The position numbers were made by a program, and so were the translations under genes. Shown here piece by piece: positions 13,501 through 26,220 of a stretch of 64,000 nucleotides of DNA. Source of the DNA: Steromphala cineraria (lineage: Eukaryota > Mollusca > Gastropoda > Trochida > Trochidae). The notes under the pieces were generated by a model that searched no databases, was not told where the DNA came from, and was given only the letters and a program-made list of their open reading frames with translations. How positions within the stretch are numbered: position 1 is the stretch's first letter; the number at the start of each line of letters is the position of its first letter. The DNA is taken from contig OU744731.1 in NCBI GenBank assembly GCA_916613615.1, forward strand, positions 57,728,289-57,792,288, in the 5' to 3' direction.

Positions 13501-14894
13501 CTCGTTGTTACTTGTTATACCCACATATGATTTACATGCACTGATCAATAGATTATTTGACCCATGTGACACCGGAGAATTAGCATGTGAGTCGAAGCTG
13601 TTGAAAGTTATGCAGTGTTCTATTCCAATATTAATGCTGAGGAATATATGGATGACAACTTCTTTGTTCATTGTATGCGACGTTTCGACACAGATTCTTG
13701 TGTTGTTTTCAAGCCTCTGTTTTTTTCAGAGATATCACATTAAAGCACTTAAAAATTTAAGGCCGAGGTCATAGGATTAAAGACAACATGTCATGTATGT
13801 TAGAGAAGTATTGAAATGTCTACAAACAATGGATATCTTCACAAACTACAATAAACATCTGTGTATAAAATCAGGAGAGATCACATGTACTCACATTTAT
13901 GTCCACAAATAATGTAAGTTTGTAGATGGATAGAGATATTTAAAGAGACAGAAGATATTTATTATATATACTGCTATAGTTCTTTTCTGTCTCACTAATC
14001 AATGATGACAAAACAAGACATTTTATGTTAATTCACATTATAATTTTCAGTGTTCTGTCAAGAATTAACTACTTGCAAAAACACATCATGAATGCAAAAA
14101 TATCTACAACTATTTGAACTGCAGACTAAATTGAGCAACATACTTGTTATGATATTTACAAAATGAAGTTGAAGTGAAAGTTGACACATACTACTCAAAA
14201 GACGTTAAAGGTCAAACCCTACATTTGTCAAGACATCTGAATAGAGGAAGAACCATTGAGTGGCTCTCGCATGGTTAGCACACAGAAAAATGCGGCAGGG
14301 TTTGGGTTTCATCCACAACGAAATTATCAGTTGAACAACCCTGCAGCGAGAACATGATTTCTTCTTAAATCACTATCGTTTACCTTCTTCTGACATTGAC
14401 GAAATTAAGTTGAAATAAGCATCACCATTGTAGTGTTTTTGTGCTCAAATTGTGTATGGAAAATGCCATGCCACATTGAGAGATATAACCAACTTATAAA
14501 AGTCTGGTCACAATTCGTGTGGCCAATGCAAACAAATTCAAGGGTGTTTAAGGATATATTTGTGCTTTTTTGAAAACTTTCATTCGCATTGCTTCTGAAT
14601 ATGACATAGGTTTTATAGAAAGGTTTTTGTCGTCAGGATATAGTTAAACCATTTAAACAAGATTCTGCTTACAAGTTTGTATTCATATATTTTCGATAAA
14701 CAAAACAATTAAACCAATAACTTCTTTTGAGTAGTATATTTTGGAATGATTATCAATTATGAATGACATTCAGAGAGGCACAAATTCCTACATCTCACTC
14801 CACATATCTGATCTGAGGTTAATACATTCTTGGTCAGTCTGTACAATGGAGTCTGCTTATGATTCTGTTACACTGATATTTCCATCACTTTCGT
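10511..14894. other. Long AT-rich stretch without a recognised gene
   Basis: No exon or RNA gene was recognised. Minor items: a consensus CRE octamer TGACGTCA at 10731-10738; CCGCTTTGCTCG repeated twice between 12650 and 12690; and a weak tRNA-like pattern near 14262-14330 (GGCTCTCGCATGG, later GGTTTGGGTTTCATCC), possibly a decayed SINE. Open frames at 13441-13774 on both strands overlap and look random. Confidence 0.45.
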
Positions 14895-15800
14895 GGATAA
14901 ATGTTTAATAAGTCATTACAGAAACATAGCATGTGGTAAGTCTATAGACCCTGGTGAGAGACAATGATACAAAACCTGATTTTCATGCAAAGAAAGCATA
15001 GAAGTTAAAGGGGCAGTAGCACGTTCTCTGATAATTTTACATTTTAAATATTTCACTGATAATAGTAAGTTAATGTTAAATGTATTATTTTGAAACTGTC
15101 AAAAAAGTCACGAAAAACGAATCGCATGGCTAAACTTTACGTTATATATTTGAATTATTACTGCTTCATTTAGTTTAAGGACATTGTCTTTCAAATGGAA
15201 CCATTAATTTTCATTTTTCTGACATTACCTTATATTCCCCCTAAAAACGTGCTACTGCCCCTTTAAGATACACCTAATGTTTGCACTTTCAGCTTGAGAG
15301 TTTGGAGAAAGGACAACCTCAAATGGGAAATTTTAATTCAGTTATTTTCCGACGTTGTATCATAACTTGCACCTATTTCCTATTTTACAAAATCAACTTT
15401 CTACCCTCTGTTGAAACATGCCAACTGTCAATAATGAACATTCTCAATCTGATGCCAATCAATCAAATTTGCCCTGCAACAGTTCTCTGTTAACAGAAGA
15501 ATGAAATTGTTTTATTTCATCTAATTTTGATCTGTCACCTTTAGTACTTCGTATCTTGCTGAGAATTACTAGAATTATTATATCAAGAAAAGGCTGTATG
15601 GAAATATCCCGTGTGTGCCTAACTTTCCATTCCTACTGTGATGAATGACATTTCTAAGTAATTAATTACATTTGAATAATGAGAGCAGTGTGTTAAAATA
15701 CACTCTTATCTATCCAGGCAGCCTCCCCTCCTGTCTTCAGTAAAGTATTTAAACATATGCGGAGTTGGTTGGCAACACAAGCCCCATCTTGTGCTAGTGT
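14895..15800. repeat. Diverged duplication, copy B (contains a MITE)
   Basis: Counterpart of 9780-10510 in direct orientation about 5.1 kb downstream. It is interrupted by the TTAA-flanked MITE at 15005-15266, which copy A lacks. The MITE therefore inserted after the duplication or was never part of the ancestral unit. Confidence 0.65.
15005..15266 (-). mobile_element. TTAA-flanked MITE, family M1, internally deleted
   Basis: It is bounded by TTAA at 15005-15008 and 15263-15266. The inverted ends are TTAAAGGGGCAGTAGCACG and its complement CGTGCTACTGCCCCTTTAA. Compared with the 363-365-bp copies at 27074, 42548 and 61998 it lacks about 100 internal bases. TTAA targets are the hallmark of piggyBac-type transposases, which would act in trans. 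It has no coding capacity. Confidence 0.9.
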
Positions 15801-16299
15801 TAGATTGTCATGCACATTTGATTCATTAATCATGATACTTTTGAATAACTTTTATAAAGCTACGAGTAGGGAGATCTGCTCAGGTACCCCTATAAAAGGT
15901 ATGCATGTTTATTATGGATCATGAATCTTAATTTAAATTGAAGATAACAATATCAGCCTTAATCATTTAAGAAAGACTCCTACACACATTTTCCCAAATG
16001 CATTGTAGAAATACAATTTTTGCTGCTCGTATGAGCAGATCCTAGAAGTATATCAATTGCCTACAGCTGATTACCAATAATGTGTTAAACTTCTTTTGAG
16101 TGCAAATATCATGCTTTATTCGAGTTCAAATATCCAAGCAGTATTTTACCAAAATATATCATTTGTAGAGTAAATGTAGAAAAGTCATTTCCCGAATAGA
16201 CACTGAATATTGATAAAAATAAGCAGGACATATACAACTTTTGCTTCATATGAAGTGTTAACTTAAACGTTTCTGTGTACATAAATCCTATTTCTATAA
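15801..16299. other. Intergenic DNA, nothing recognised
   Basis: A short inverted pair (GATCTGCTC near 15872 and GAGCAGATC near 16034) is the only structure noted. No gene was seen. Confidence 0.45.
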
Positions 16300-17356
16300 A
16301 GGGCAAACTGACCAAGGTTCGGACACCACCCGTAGTCGCCCGAACTTCGGACACTTTTGATAGAAGGTAACACAGTTATACGTGCAATATTTACATGTCA
16401 TTTTTTTCAAAATGTCTCTTTGCAATCTGTCTTGATATATATTTCTCTTGATTAATTTTTTTTATCGTACCTATTTCCCAACTTACTTTATTGGACAGGG
16501 TCGATAAACCGGTTCATGGAGGAAATAGGCGAAATATTTGTTTTCATGTAAATGTTTGCACAAAGTTCAGGAAATGTAGGAAGCGCCAAAAGATCATATG
16601 CTTTGTTTGTTTTAAAGAAAAACTACTATATAATCGAACTCCGATAAATATTTGCCATTAAAAAATGAATTTAGATGTATATATTGGGATTTTGAAAATA
16701 TATGTTCATGACCTTGGTTCGGACAGTTTTGACCATGGTTCGGACACTTATAAATTTTCTTTAAAGAGAATTGAAAAACATATACATTATCTAACAATTG
16801 CTAAGGAAACATAGAGAAACATTCAACCAACATATGTTACAAAATTGTTTACACTTAAATCATTTAGTTTAGCCTCTACAGTGTTTTTGCGTCAATGCTT
16901 TCAAATGCCATTGTGACGTCATCAGATTCAAGCGGCGCTTTCGGGAGTTGCCGAGAAGTTTATCTTTTGAAAGGAACCCGTGTATTATCAATATATTGAA
17001 TCATATTTGCAAATACCGGTTCGTCATTGTAAATAAACGAATTAATGTGTGTTGGGTGCTAGAATTACCTTTTTGAGGCATATATTAAAGCTGTGATGTA
17101 TGCGAGAACATTAGTGGTACCGTCCGAGGTTAGGTCAAAACTGTCCGAACCCCGGGCGAGTTGATATACACAATCAAAACCGTTAATTTGTGTTAATCTA
17201 CAAATATTTCTACAAAAATAAATCGTAATACAATACAACATTTCATTCCTATTGGCATAATTGGCTTAAAATTGTTTTCTTCCAATGATAATTTAAAATA
17301 CGATGTTTGAAAATATTTGGAACGGAACACCGTCCGAACTTCGGTCAGTTTGCCCT
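16300..17356. mobile_element. Non-autonomous DNA transposon with inverted subterminal repeats
   Basis: The left end AGGGCAAACTGACCAAGGTT and right end (complement strand) AGGGCAAACTGACCGAAGTT form terminal inverted repeats of about 28 bases with a few mismatches. Inside, the motif TTCGGAC appears on the plus strand in the left half (near 16319, 16345, 16714, 16739) and as GTCCGA or GTCCGAA in the right half (near 17122, 17145, 17331). Such subterminal arrays are typical transposase-binding sites in several DNA transposon superfamilies. No transposase reading frame is present. The target duplication is unclear (flanks TAA and AAT), so no superfamily is assigned. A CRE octamer lies at 16914-16921. 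Confidence 0.82.
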
Positions 17357-18060
17357 AATTGGAACCTCTTCAAGTGATTGCAACCCAAAAGGAAAGTATT
17401 TGCAGGTTTGTGTTATACACATGAATGTCTGTATATTTTAATCAATAGTTTTGTATCACATGTCTATTCAAATTCTGTCAATATGTGATTACTAAATCGA
17501 TTGTGCCTTTCCAAATAAAATCATTTTCACTTTCACTTTGTTACAGAAATTCATAAATGTTGGATGAGTAAGGAATGAGCATGGCTTTGGGTTGATACAG
17601 GTCCTACAGATAATAAGACTATGTGTTGTGCTTTTAAATGTGTCTTTACTGGTTCATTTTATATAAACAAGCATTGGGTTACAGTATCTTCTCTAGCAAA
17701 GTGTATAAGATAAATAAAATTATCATAATAGAGTCATAAACAATAAAACAAATGTTTTAAAAGACAACATTAAATTTTGTATTTCATTGTTTTTCTTAGA
17801 ACACGTCAAACGAGATTTCATTACATTGTCTGTTGTATGAAAACAAGATTTTTGTTTTCTTTTAATGCTATCATTAAAACTTGTCAGTCATCACTGTTTT
17901 ACTGTTTCCAAATATACAAAATGATATCAAACCTTTAACAGTTCTCTTAGGTTTCTTTCCTCAACAATTCATACGGCACAATTCAATCTTTCCTTGTTAC
18001 TACGCATCAAAAGCATTATGACATATTATTGTTTGGAGCCTTGAAACTACACAGGAAATC
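17357..18060. other. Intergenic DNA, nothing recognised
   Basis: AT-rich, with no gene, RNA or transposon end identified. Confidence 0.5.
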
Positions 18061-18344
18061 AGCTGACAAGCATGCAGCTGTGAAAGGCATCACATTATCG
18101 CTATCAAGTGACACACAGATGGAATTAAAAGGATATCAATAAAGCCTAGTCGACGCTAACCTCATTAATGATCAATGATTGTGAGAAGGTGGAGGATTCA
18201 AATTAAGGAATTGCCTATTGTTGATTAAGCCCTCAATCGGATTTCACAAAGCTAATTATTTAGACACAAACATTTTTAACAATGCCTGACATTTTGCTTT
18301 AAGGTGTGCATTTGATGAATGACATTTCTCTGCGGTCTCAGTTA
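18061..18344. repeat. Local duplication, unit A (intact)
   Basis: The blocks CAGCTGTGAAAGGCATCAC, ATATCAATAAAGCCTAG, CTAACCTCA, TGAGAAGGTG and TGACATTTTGCTT recur in the same order at 18415-18523 and 19531-19700. Identity looks moderate, and the spacing inside the unit is conserved apart from the insertion in unit B. Confidence 0.75.
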
Positions 18345-18414
18345 ATTTTGTCGTCTTATAATTGCATTCCATTATTTGAAGCTATTTCTGACAGTATGAA
18401 AATTTTAAAAACCT

Positions 18415-18523
18415 TAAAGCAAGCAGCTGTCAAATGCATCACGTTATGAAACCATTACACACTGTCAAATAACAGAGATAGCCTTTAAAGAATATCAATA
18501 AAGCCTAGCGAACACTAACCTCA
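18415..18523. repeat. Local duplication, unit B, left part
   Basis: It carries CAGCTGTCAAATGCATCAC and ATATCAATAAAGCCTAG, ending at ACTAACCTCA, where similarity to unit A stops abruptly at 18523. It resumes at 19531. Confidence 0.75.
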
Positions 18524-19530
18524 GGTATATAGAGATTATTAACCGAGTGTGTTTCCGTATCATTAATATCATATAATATTGGCGAGCATAATACATATAT
18601 TTTTATTCCTATTATATGATATTTATGATACGGAAACACACGAGGTTACTAATTTCTTTATCATATAATGTCATTTTGAAATAAAGGGATTTAAACGAAA
18701 ATATGATACCTTCTAAAAATATGTTTGACCTAGATTTCGCGGAATAATTACTTTCACAATAAACCAAGGTGAAGGTAATATTGTCGGCGATGTACAGTTG
18801 TGAACAGTCTAGAAATATTCCTTCATGAAATGATTTTTTTCACAGTGATAGAAACGTCTCCTTCAATCTATGAACATTTTCAGTCTGATTTCCAATGCAC
18901 GAGTAAAAATTTTATTTTTTAATAACACAAAATGTGTAAGAACCAGTTGTCAACGTCGCTAAAACAGGGGAAGTAACTCTAACTGCATTTTGAAAAGCTG
19001 CATTGTCATTGTTGTTACGCCAGTTCAGTTACAGTATCCTAAGACTAAACGTCCACTATTTGTGAAGGTGAGGTTGTTGCGTTTGTAACTACGCTACTAT
19101 ATTATCACTAGAATATGATTTGTTTATGCTGATAAGTTGTTAACCGACACGACCAAAGCGATCTAGGCCTAACCTATTTTTTCGATAGCCGATATATTGT
19201 TAGCTGCATATCGTTTTATTTTTAAACGCACAATGAAAACAACTTGAAATGCTTCGATAACCAAGCTATTTCTAAAATACGAATACGTGATAAGTTTTGA
19301 CAGATTTTGTTTACGATATTTTTTTCGATAAAATAACCCACATAACCTGAAAACTCCCGACGACGTTATCAATGTTTAGAGACCGGTTTAGGACTCGCAT
19401 GACATGCATGGAGTTTTGAGAAAATAGTTCGGGTTTTGACCTCATTTGCATTGTTATAAGGGATCTGATAACATGATTACAAGATGGGTTTATTGCACAG
19501 ATAACACTGCCCATTATATGATAAAAACAA
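18524..19530. mobile_element. About 1-kb insertion splitting unit B
   Basis: It is defined by comparison with unit A, which has only about 15 bases at this place. An internal inverted pair TTATCATATAATG (near 18659) and CATTATATGATAA (near 19511) lies close to the two ends and may be the transposon termini. No coding frame was recognised; the minus-strand frames at 19169-19556 look random. The class of element is unknown. Confidence 0.55.
18540..18648. repeat. Foldback hairpin, 38-bp arms
   Basis: The arms 18540-18577 and 18611-18648 are nearly perfect inverted complements, sharing GTGTTTCCGTATCAT and TATCATATAAT, separated by a 33-base loop. This is the size and shape of a very small foldback element, or one end of the surrounding insertion. 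Confidence 0.8.
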
Positions 19531-19700
19531 TTATTATGAGAAGGTGAAGGATACAAAGAATAGCTTATCGTTGATTTGATCTCTTAATTTGATTTCACAT
19601 TAAAGCAAATTAGTTAGATACGAAAATCGTTAACAAGGTCTGACAATTTGCTTGAAGAGCTGTATTTGATCGAAGGCAGGTCTTATGGTTTCAGTAAATT
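19531..19700. repeat. Local duplication, unit B, right part
   Basis: It resumes similarity to unit A at TGAGAAGGTG and continues through a GATTTCACA block and TCTGACAATTTGCTT to near TTTCAGTAAATT. Confidence 0.7.
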
Positions 19701-21984
19701 ACTCCCATCTCAGACATCATTCGAATGTTTCTTGCTCCTACTCATTGTTTTGTGCGCTTAGTTCAAAGTCTTCATAGAACAAATGTTTGTTCGAAGTGTA
19801 ACATTTAAACGTTTAGTTCCTTCAATATAAACACTGTGTTTGACATACACAGTTTATAACTTGATTGGATGACAAAAAAATCAATTATAACCAAACCAAT
19901 CAAATTAGTTTTCCTCCTGTCATCGATGTGAACTTGATGACAATCATAAAACTGCATGTACAAATTCTCCTGTCGTGTCAATGTTAATAACTTTCAATTA
20001 TCAAGCACAACACAACTCAATATAAATACAACAACTAAACATTATTGAGCTCTCTGGTCGTATTGCCACAACTAATGTGAGACATCACAAAGAAACAAAG
20101 TATGAGATTCATGTGAATCTGTGAACTAACATGCTGCTTGTGGGAAGATATCGGTTGGGTAGGATTTCTAAAGCTTACTTAATGTTTTGGTTCAACAAGC
20201 TTGGAAAGTGTACACACAATTCAACATGAGCTTTCTGTGCCTTGTGCCCCCGTGTGCGAAAATTATGAAGATTGAAATGATGTTGAACTGCAAATAGATT
20301 GATGTTATGAGCAAAGAGTATATAGAGGTAAACTTTGAGAAAAGTAAAAACTGACACAAATATCAAATAAGTGGGTCTATTGATCCTGATATTTGATTTA
20401 TCACCGAGTTGCAGCTTACCTGTTTTCCTCTATACATGCTTATGAACATTATCGTAATCATCAGAGATTGACATTGCCTATTTCTTTCCTCCTATTGCTA
20501 TATCTTAAATTCTGCTTTATTGTGCAAGACTTTAATTGCTGAAGTGTCATATTCATGTTATCAAAGTCCTTATAAAACATAAAACTATTTGGACAAGACA
20601 TGAAATTTGATAAGCATTACACAAGCAGAATAGAAACCTAAATGAAAGATCTTGCGTTGTATTTACTTGCGTTGTAAGTTTCTCATCTATATCATATTAT
20701 TATAACAGTGTTATCAAATTACAACGTTGAAGTGTCCTTGCTCTGTGATTTCATAACGTAAAAATTTAAGTCAATATTTTTTACAACAATTCACTGCCCG
20801 TTCACATGAGAAAATTAAGCCTATCCAATTTTGATTTTGAACAGTTTTATGAACAGTAATAAGAAAGACCAGAAACGATAACAGCATCATACAATTACTA
20901 TCAATCTAATTCATATAATCAAATTTCAAGATAATGCATTAGTTCTTTGTCTGAACTTTTAAGGTTAAAGTTAGAGATATATCTTTTTGTTAACAGGTCT
21001 GATGCTTGACAAGATCAGTCAGACGATACCCGGAGTCCTTGATTACATAACATGATGATTACAGTCAACTTCTTCTTATCTATCAATAGACATTTTAACA
21101 TGACTATCAATTGCAAATGTACTGCTACACTGTGCTTTGATCTTATCGAATCTTGAAAACTCAGAAGAAGAAAAAGTATAGCAATAACAACCTGTCACCA
21201 TAGAAATAATTTCACTCTATCAAAATGTCAAAGATTTAATCATTATCATGATTTCTCAAATCTTGATAAATTGGGAGAAAACGAATCTAACATCAAAGAA
21301 ACAAAGGCAATTAAGTGAGTGACTTAGGATGGGTTATTGATTGTGTTTTTAATAAAATGAAAGTTATTAATCACACAGATTTTGTCATCCTCAAGGGAGC
21401 ATACAGATCATGGAAAGCAATTGAAAGGATTAAAGAAAAGATAGTAGAAAAAGCACAATGAGAGGATCACAACAGCTGTCTGCTTTGAAGGCAACTCGAA
21501 TTCTGTATGGCTTCTACTGGTCCAGTCACCCCACGATGAACATGATGAACATGAAAACCCCAGTTGGTATACATGTAGCTTTCCAAGTAGCAAAAGCACA
21601 ACTCTACCACACCATGATACATTATTGAGTGAAGTAATGGTAACGCAAAATTTGTTATTAAAGATCAACATTCAAACTGTACTGAATTGCAATATTAATT
21701 TTTGAAAATATCTTTACCGCATTCGTTGTAGTTTTAGCAACATTTTGCAACTAACCTTGGGAAAATCAGACCACAATATATAACGTTAAGTAAGTTTCAT
21801 GAGCAATTTGAACAGAAGAAATATTACATTCTGACTGAGGCAAAACAGTTCCCCTTTTGTTGTGTAATCCTGCTAATATTAAATGAATATATAAAACCTT
21901 GCGGCTATTAAAATGTGATTCATCATTTCCCTTTTTACCAAACATTACTGATCACTTTCTCTGCTTTTGATACTGACACTTAAA
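19701..21984. other. AT-rich intergenic DNA, nothing recognised
   Basis: No gene was recognised. The minus-strand frame 21408-21671 has no domain I know and no clear splice context. Short repeats of GAACATGATGAACATGA occur near 21538. Confidence 0.45.
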
Positions 21985-24900
21985 TTTATCTCTCACACTG
22001 ACTTGATATGCTAGCTTATACCATATAGCAAAACAAGGATATTTGCAGTCTACAATATGCAAAAGGTCAAATATCTCTCACACACTGACTTGATATGCTA
22101 GCTTATACCATATAGCAAAACAAGGATATGTACAGTATACAAAATGCAAAAGGTCAAATATCTCTCACACACTGACGTGATATCCTAGCTTATACCATAT
22201 AGTAAAACAAGGATATGTACAGTATGCAATATGCAAAAGGTCAAATATCTCTCACACACTGACTTGATGTTCTAGCTTATACCATATAGCAAAACAAGGA
22301 TATGTACAGTATACAATATGCAAAAGGTCAAATATCTCTCACACACTGACTTGATATTCTAGCTTATACCATATAGCAAAACAAGGATATGTACAGTATA
22401 CAATATGCAAAAGGTCAAATATCTCTCACACACTGACTTAATATTCTAGCTTATACCATATAGTAAAACAAGGATATGTACAGTATACAATATGCAAAAG
22501 GACAAATATCTCTCACACACTGACATGATATCCTAGCTTATACCATATAGCAAAACAAGGATATGTACAGTATACAATATGCAAAAGGTCAAATATCTCT
22601 CACGCTGACTTGATATTCTAGCTTATACCATATAGCAAAACAAGGATATGTACAGTATACAATATGCAAAAGGTCAAATATCTCTCACACACTGACTTAA
22701 TATTCTAGCTTATACCATATAGTAAAACAAGGATATGTACAGTATACAATATGCAAAAGGACAAATATCTCTCACACACTGACATGATATCCTAGCTTAT
22801 ACCATATAGCAAAACAAGGATATGTACAGTATACAATATGCAAAAGGTCAAATATCTCTCACGCTGACTTGATATTCTAGCTTATACCATATAGCAAAAC
22901 AAGGATATGTAAAGTATACAATATGCAAAAGGTCAAATATCTCTCACACTGACGTGATATTCTAGCTTATACCATATAGCAAAACAAGGATATGTACAGT
23001 ATACAATATGCAAAAGGTCAAATATCTCTCACACACTGACGTGATATCCTAGCTTATACCATATAGCAAAACAAGGATATGTACAGTATGCAATATGCAA
23101 AAGGTCAAATATCTCTCACACACTGACGTGATATCCTAGCTTATACCATATAGCAAAACAGGTTTATGTACAGTATGCAATATGCAAAAGGTCAAATATC
23201 TCTCACACACTGACGTGATATCCTAGCTTATACCATATAGCAAAACAGGTTTATGTACAGTATACAATATGCAAAAGGTCAAATATCTCTGACACACTGA
23301 CGTGATATCCTAGCTTATATCATACAGCAAAACAAGGATACATACAGTATACATTATGCAAAAGGTCAAATATCTCACAAACACGGACTTGATATTCTAG
23401 CTTATACCATATAGCAAACCAAGGATATGTACAGTATACAACATGCAAAAGGTCAAATATCTCTCACACACTGCCTTGATGTTCTAGCTTATACCATATA
23501 GCAAACCAAGGATATGTACAGTATACAATATGCCAAAGGTCAAATATCTCTCACACCGACTTGATATCCCAGCTTATATCATACAGCAAAACAAGGATAT
23601 GTACAGTATACAATATGCAAAAGGTCAAATATCTCTCACACACTGACGTGATATCCTAGCTTATACCATATAGCAAAACAAGGATATGTACAGTATGCAA
23701 TATGCAAAAGGTCAAATATCTCTCACACACTGACGTGATATCCTAGCTTATACCATATAGCAAAACAGGTTTATGTACAGTATACAATATGCAAAAGGTC
23801 AAATATCTCTCACACACTGACGTGATATTCTAGCTTATACCATATAGTAAAACAAGGATATGTACAGTATACAAAATGCAAAAGGTCAAATATCTCTGAC
23901 ACACTGACGTGATATCCTAGCTTATATCATACAGCAAAACAAGGATATATACATTATACAACATGCAAAAGGTCAAATATCTCTCACACACTGGCTTGAT
24001 GTTCTAGCTTATACCATATAGCAAACCAAGGATATGTACAGTATACAATATGCCAAAGGTCAAATATCTCTCACACCGACTTGATATCCTAGCTTATATC
24101 ATACAGCAAAACAAGGATATGTACAGTATACAATATGCAAAAGGTCAAATATCTCTCACACACTGACGTGATATCCTAGCTTATACCATATAGCAAAACA
24201 AGGATATGTACAGTATGCAATATGCAAAAGGTCAAATATCTCTCACACACTGACGTGATATCCTAGCTTATACCATATAGCAAAACAGGTTTATGTACAG
24301 TATACAATATGCAAAAGGTCAAATATCTCTCACACACTGACGTGATATTCTAGCTTATACCATATAGTAAAACAAGGATATGTACAGTATACAAAATGCA
24401 AAAGGTCAAATATCTCTGACACACTGACGTGATATCCTAGCTTATATCATACAGCAAAACAAGGATATATACATTATACAATATGCAAAAGGTCAAATAT
24501 CTCTCACACACTGACTTGATATTCTCGCTTATACCATATAGCAAAATAAGGATATGGACGGTATACAACATGCAAAAGGTCAAATATCTCTCACACACTG
24601 ACTTGATATCCTAGCTTATGCGATATAACAAAACAAGGATATGTAAAGTATACAATATGCAAAAGGTAAAATATCTCTCACACACTGACTTGATGTTCTA
24701 TCTTATACCATATAGCAAAACAAGGATACGGACAGTGTGCAATATGCAAAAGGTAAAATATCTCTCACACACTGACTTGATATTCTAGCTTATACCATAT
24801 AGAAAAACAAGTTTATGTACAGTATACAATAGGCAAAAGGTCAAATATCTCTCACACACTGACTTGATATTCTAGCTTATACCATATAGCAAAACAAGGA

Positions 24901-25507
24901 TATGTACAGTCTACAATATGCAAAAGGTCAATTATCTCTCACACACTGACGTGATATCCTAGCTTATACCATATAGCAAAACAAGAATATGTACAGTATA
25001 CAATATGCAAAAGGTCAAATATCTCTCACACACTGACTTGATATTCTAGCTTATACCATATAGCAAAACAAGGATATGCACAGTATGCAATATGCAAAAG
25101 GTCAAATATCTCTCACACACTGACTTGATATCCTAGCTTGTACCATATAGCAAAACAAGGATATGTACAGTATGCAATATGCAAAGGTCAAATATCTCTC
25201 AAACACTGACGTGATATTCTAGCTTATACCATTTACCATATGTACAGTATACAATATGCAAAAGGTCAAATATCTCTCAAACACTGACGTGATATCCTAG
25301 CTTATATCATACAGCAAAACAATAATATGTACAGTATACAATATGCAAAAGGTCAAATATCTCTCACACACTGACTTGATATCCTAGCTTATATCATACA
25401 GCAAAACAAGGATATGTACAGTATGCAATATGCAAAAGGTCAAATATCTCTCACACACTGACGTGATATCCTAGCTTATACCATATAACAAAACAAGAAT
25501 ATGTACA
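21985..25507. repeat. Satellite array, 87-bp unit, about 40 copies
   Basis: Head-to-tail units carry the landmarks AAAAGGTCAAATATCTCTCA, CTAGCTTATACCATATAGCA and GGATATGTACAGTATACAAT; successive landmarks lie 84-87 bases apart (for example 22061 and 22148). Variants mark higher-order blocks: a GACTTAATATTC unit followed by an AAAGGACAAAT unit recurs 258 bases apart (22435 and 22693), and a run of six units with TTGATGTTC, GCCAAAGGTC and CACACCGAC recurs about 519 bases apart (23441 and 23960 onward). The right boundary at 25507 is an insertion, after which the array resumes at 26221. No unit encodes a sustained frame. Confidence 0.96.
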
Positions 25508-26208
25508 TTATTATATACTCATTTAATCTTAGGATAGTATTACAAGGGTGCAATACGGAATACGTCTTCAAATTCCGTATTGCACTCAAGAATCCGTATT
25601 GCACGCCTGCCGGTTCTCCCTTTTTAAAGCTTCGGCAATTCTCGGAATTTTCCGCAAGTAACAATCATTTTTCTAATTAAAACACCAAATTAAAGTTTCA
25701 ATGCATTGGTAAAAACGTATTTTTTAATATGACATCGAAGAATAAAATAGTGAGAAACTAGAATTATCATTAGTAAAGAAACTGCAAAACACTTTGAAAA
25801 TGGAAATCCTGAACCAAATTCTGAGAGCATCGCTAGCCATACTCGTCATTATGACGTCATAGCCGACAACGATTATGACGTCATTTCCATGGTGACGTCG
25901 TTTGAATGGAGCCCGTCGCTCGAAACCCTGAACTCTACGTTTTTCATATTCAGGACTATGTAAATAATGACTATGGAATTACATTTATCACGATATTTTG
26001 TTTTCACACTTGACAAAAATATCCTTGTCGTTTAACTACGAAGAATAATGAGAAAATAAAAAGATAATTGAGGTATCAAATCATCAGTCTAGCGTGTTCT
26101 TGGTCATCGCCTTGTTTGCATTATGTATACATGCGCAGTACGTCTTCTCAGATATTTTAAGAAATTAAAAAACTACCTGTAAAAATGTTTAAAAGGAGTA
26201 TATAATAA
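25508..26208. mobile_element. 701-bp TIR-bounded insertion within the satellite
   Basis: It interrupts the 87-bp array. The ends are TTATTATATACTC (25508-25520) and GAGTATATAATAA (26196-26208), perfect 13-base inverted repeats. No clean target duplication was found, and 12 bases between 26208 and the resumed array are unexplained. Inside, CCGTATTGCAC occurs twice in the left 100 bases beside an inverted copy (TGCAATACGG), forming a local foldback. A CRE cluster lies near 25852-25900. No transposase frame is seen. The right-hand bases around TTTGCATTATGTATACATGC could be ordinary host DNA carried in. Confidence 0.6.
25852..25900. promoter_or_regulatory. Cluster of CRE/ATF-type sites
   Basis: Perfect TGACGTCA octamers at 25852-25859 and 25876-25883, plus a 7-of-8 match GTGACGTCG at 25892-25900. 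CREB/ATF family bZIP proteins bind this palindrome in animals. Whether these sites drive transcription of anything here is unknown; no gene start is visible beside them. Confidence 0.45.
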
Positions 26209-26220
26209 ATACCGTTCTGT

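Noticed and set aside
14262..14330. Possible third tRNA-derived SINE
   Set aside because: The A-box and B-box matches are both poor, and no body or tail is recognisable.
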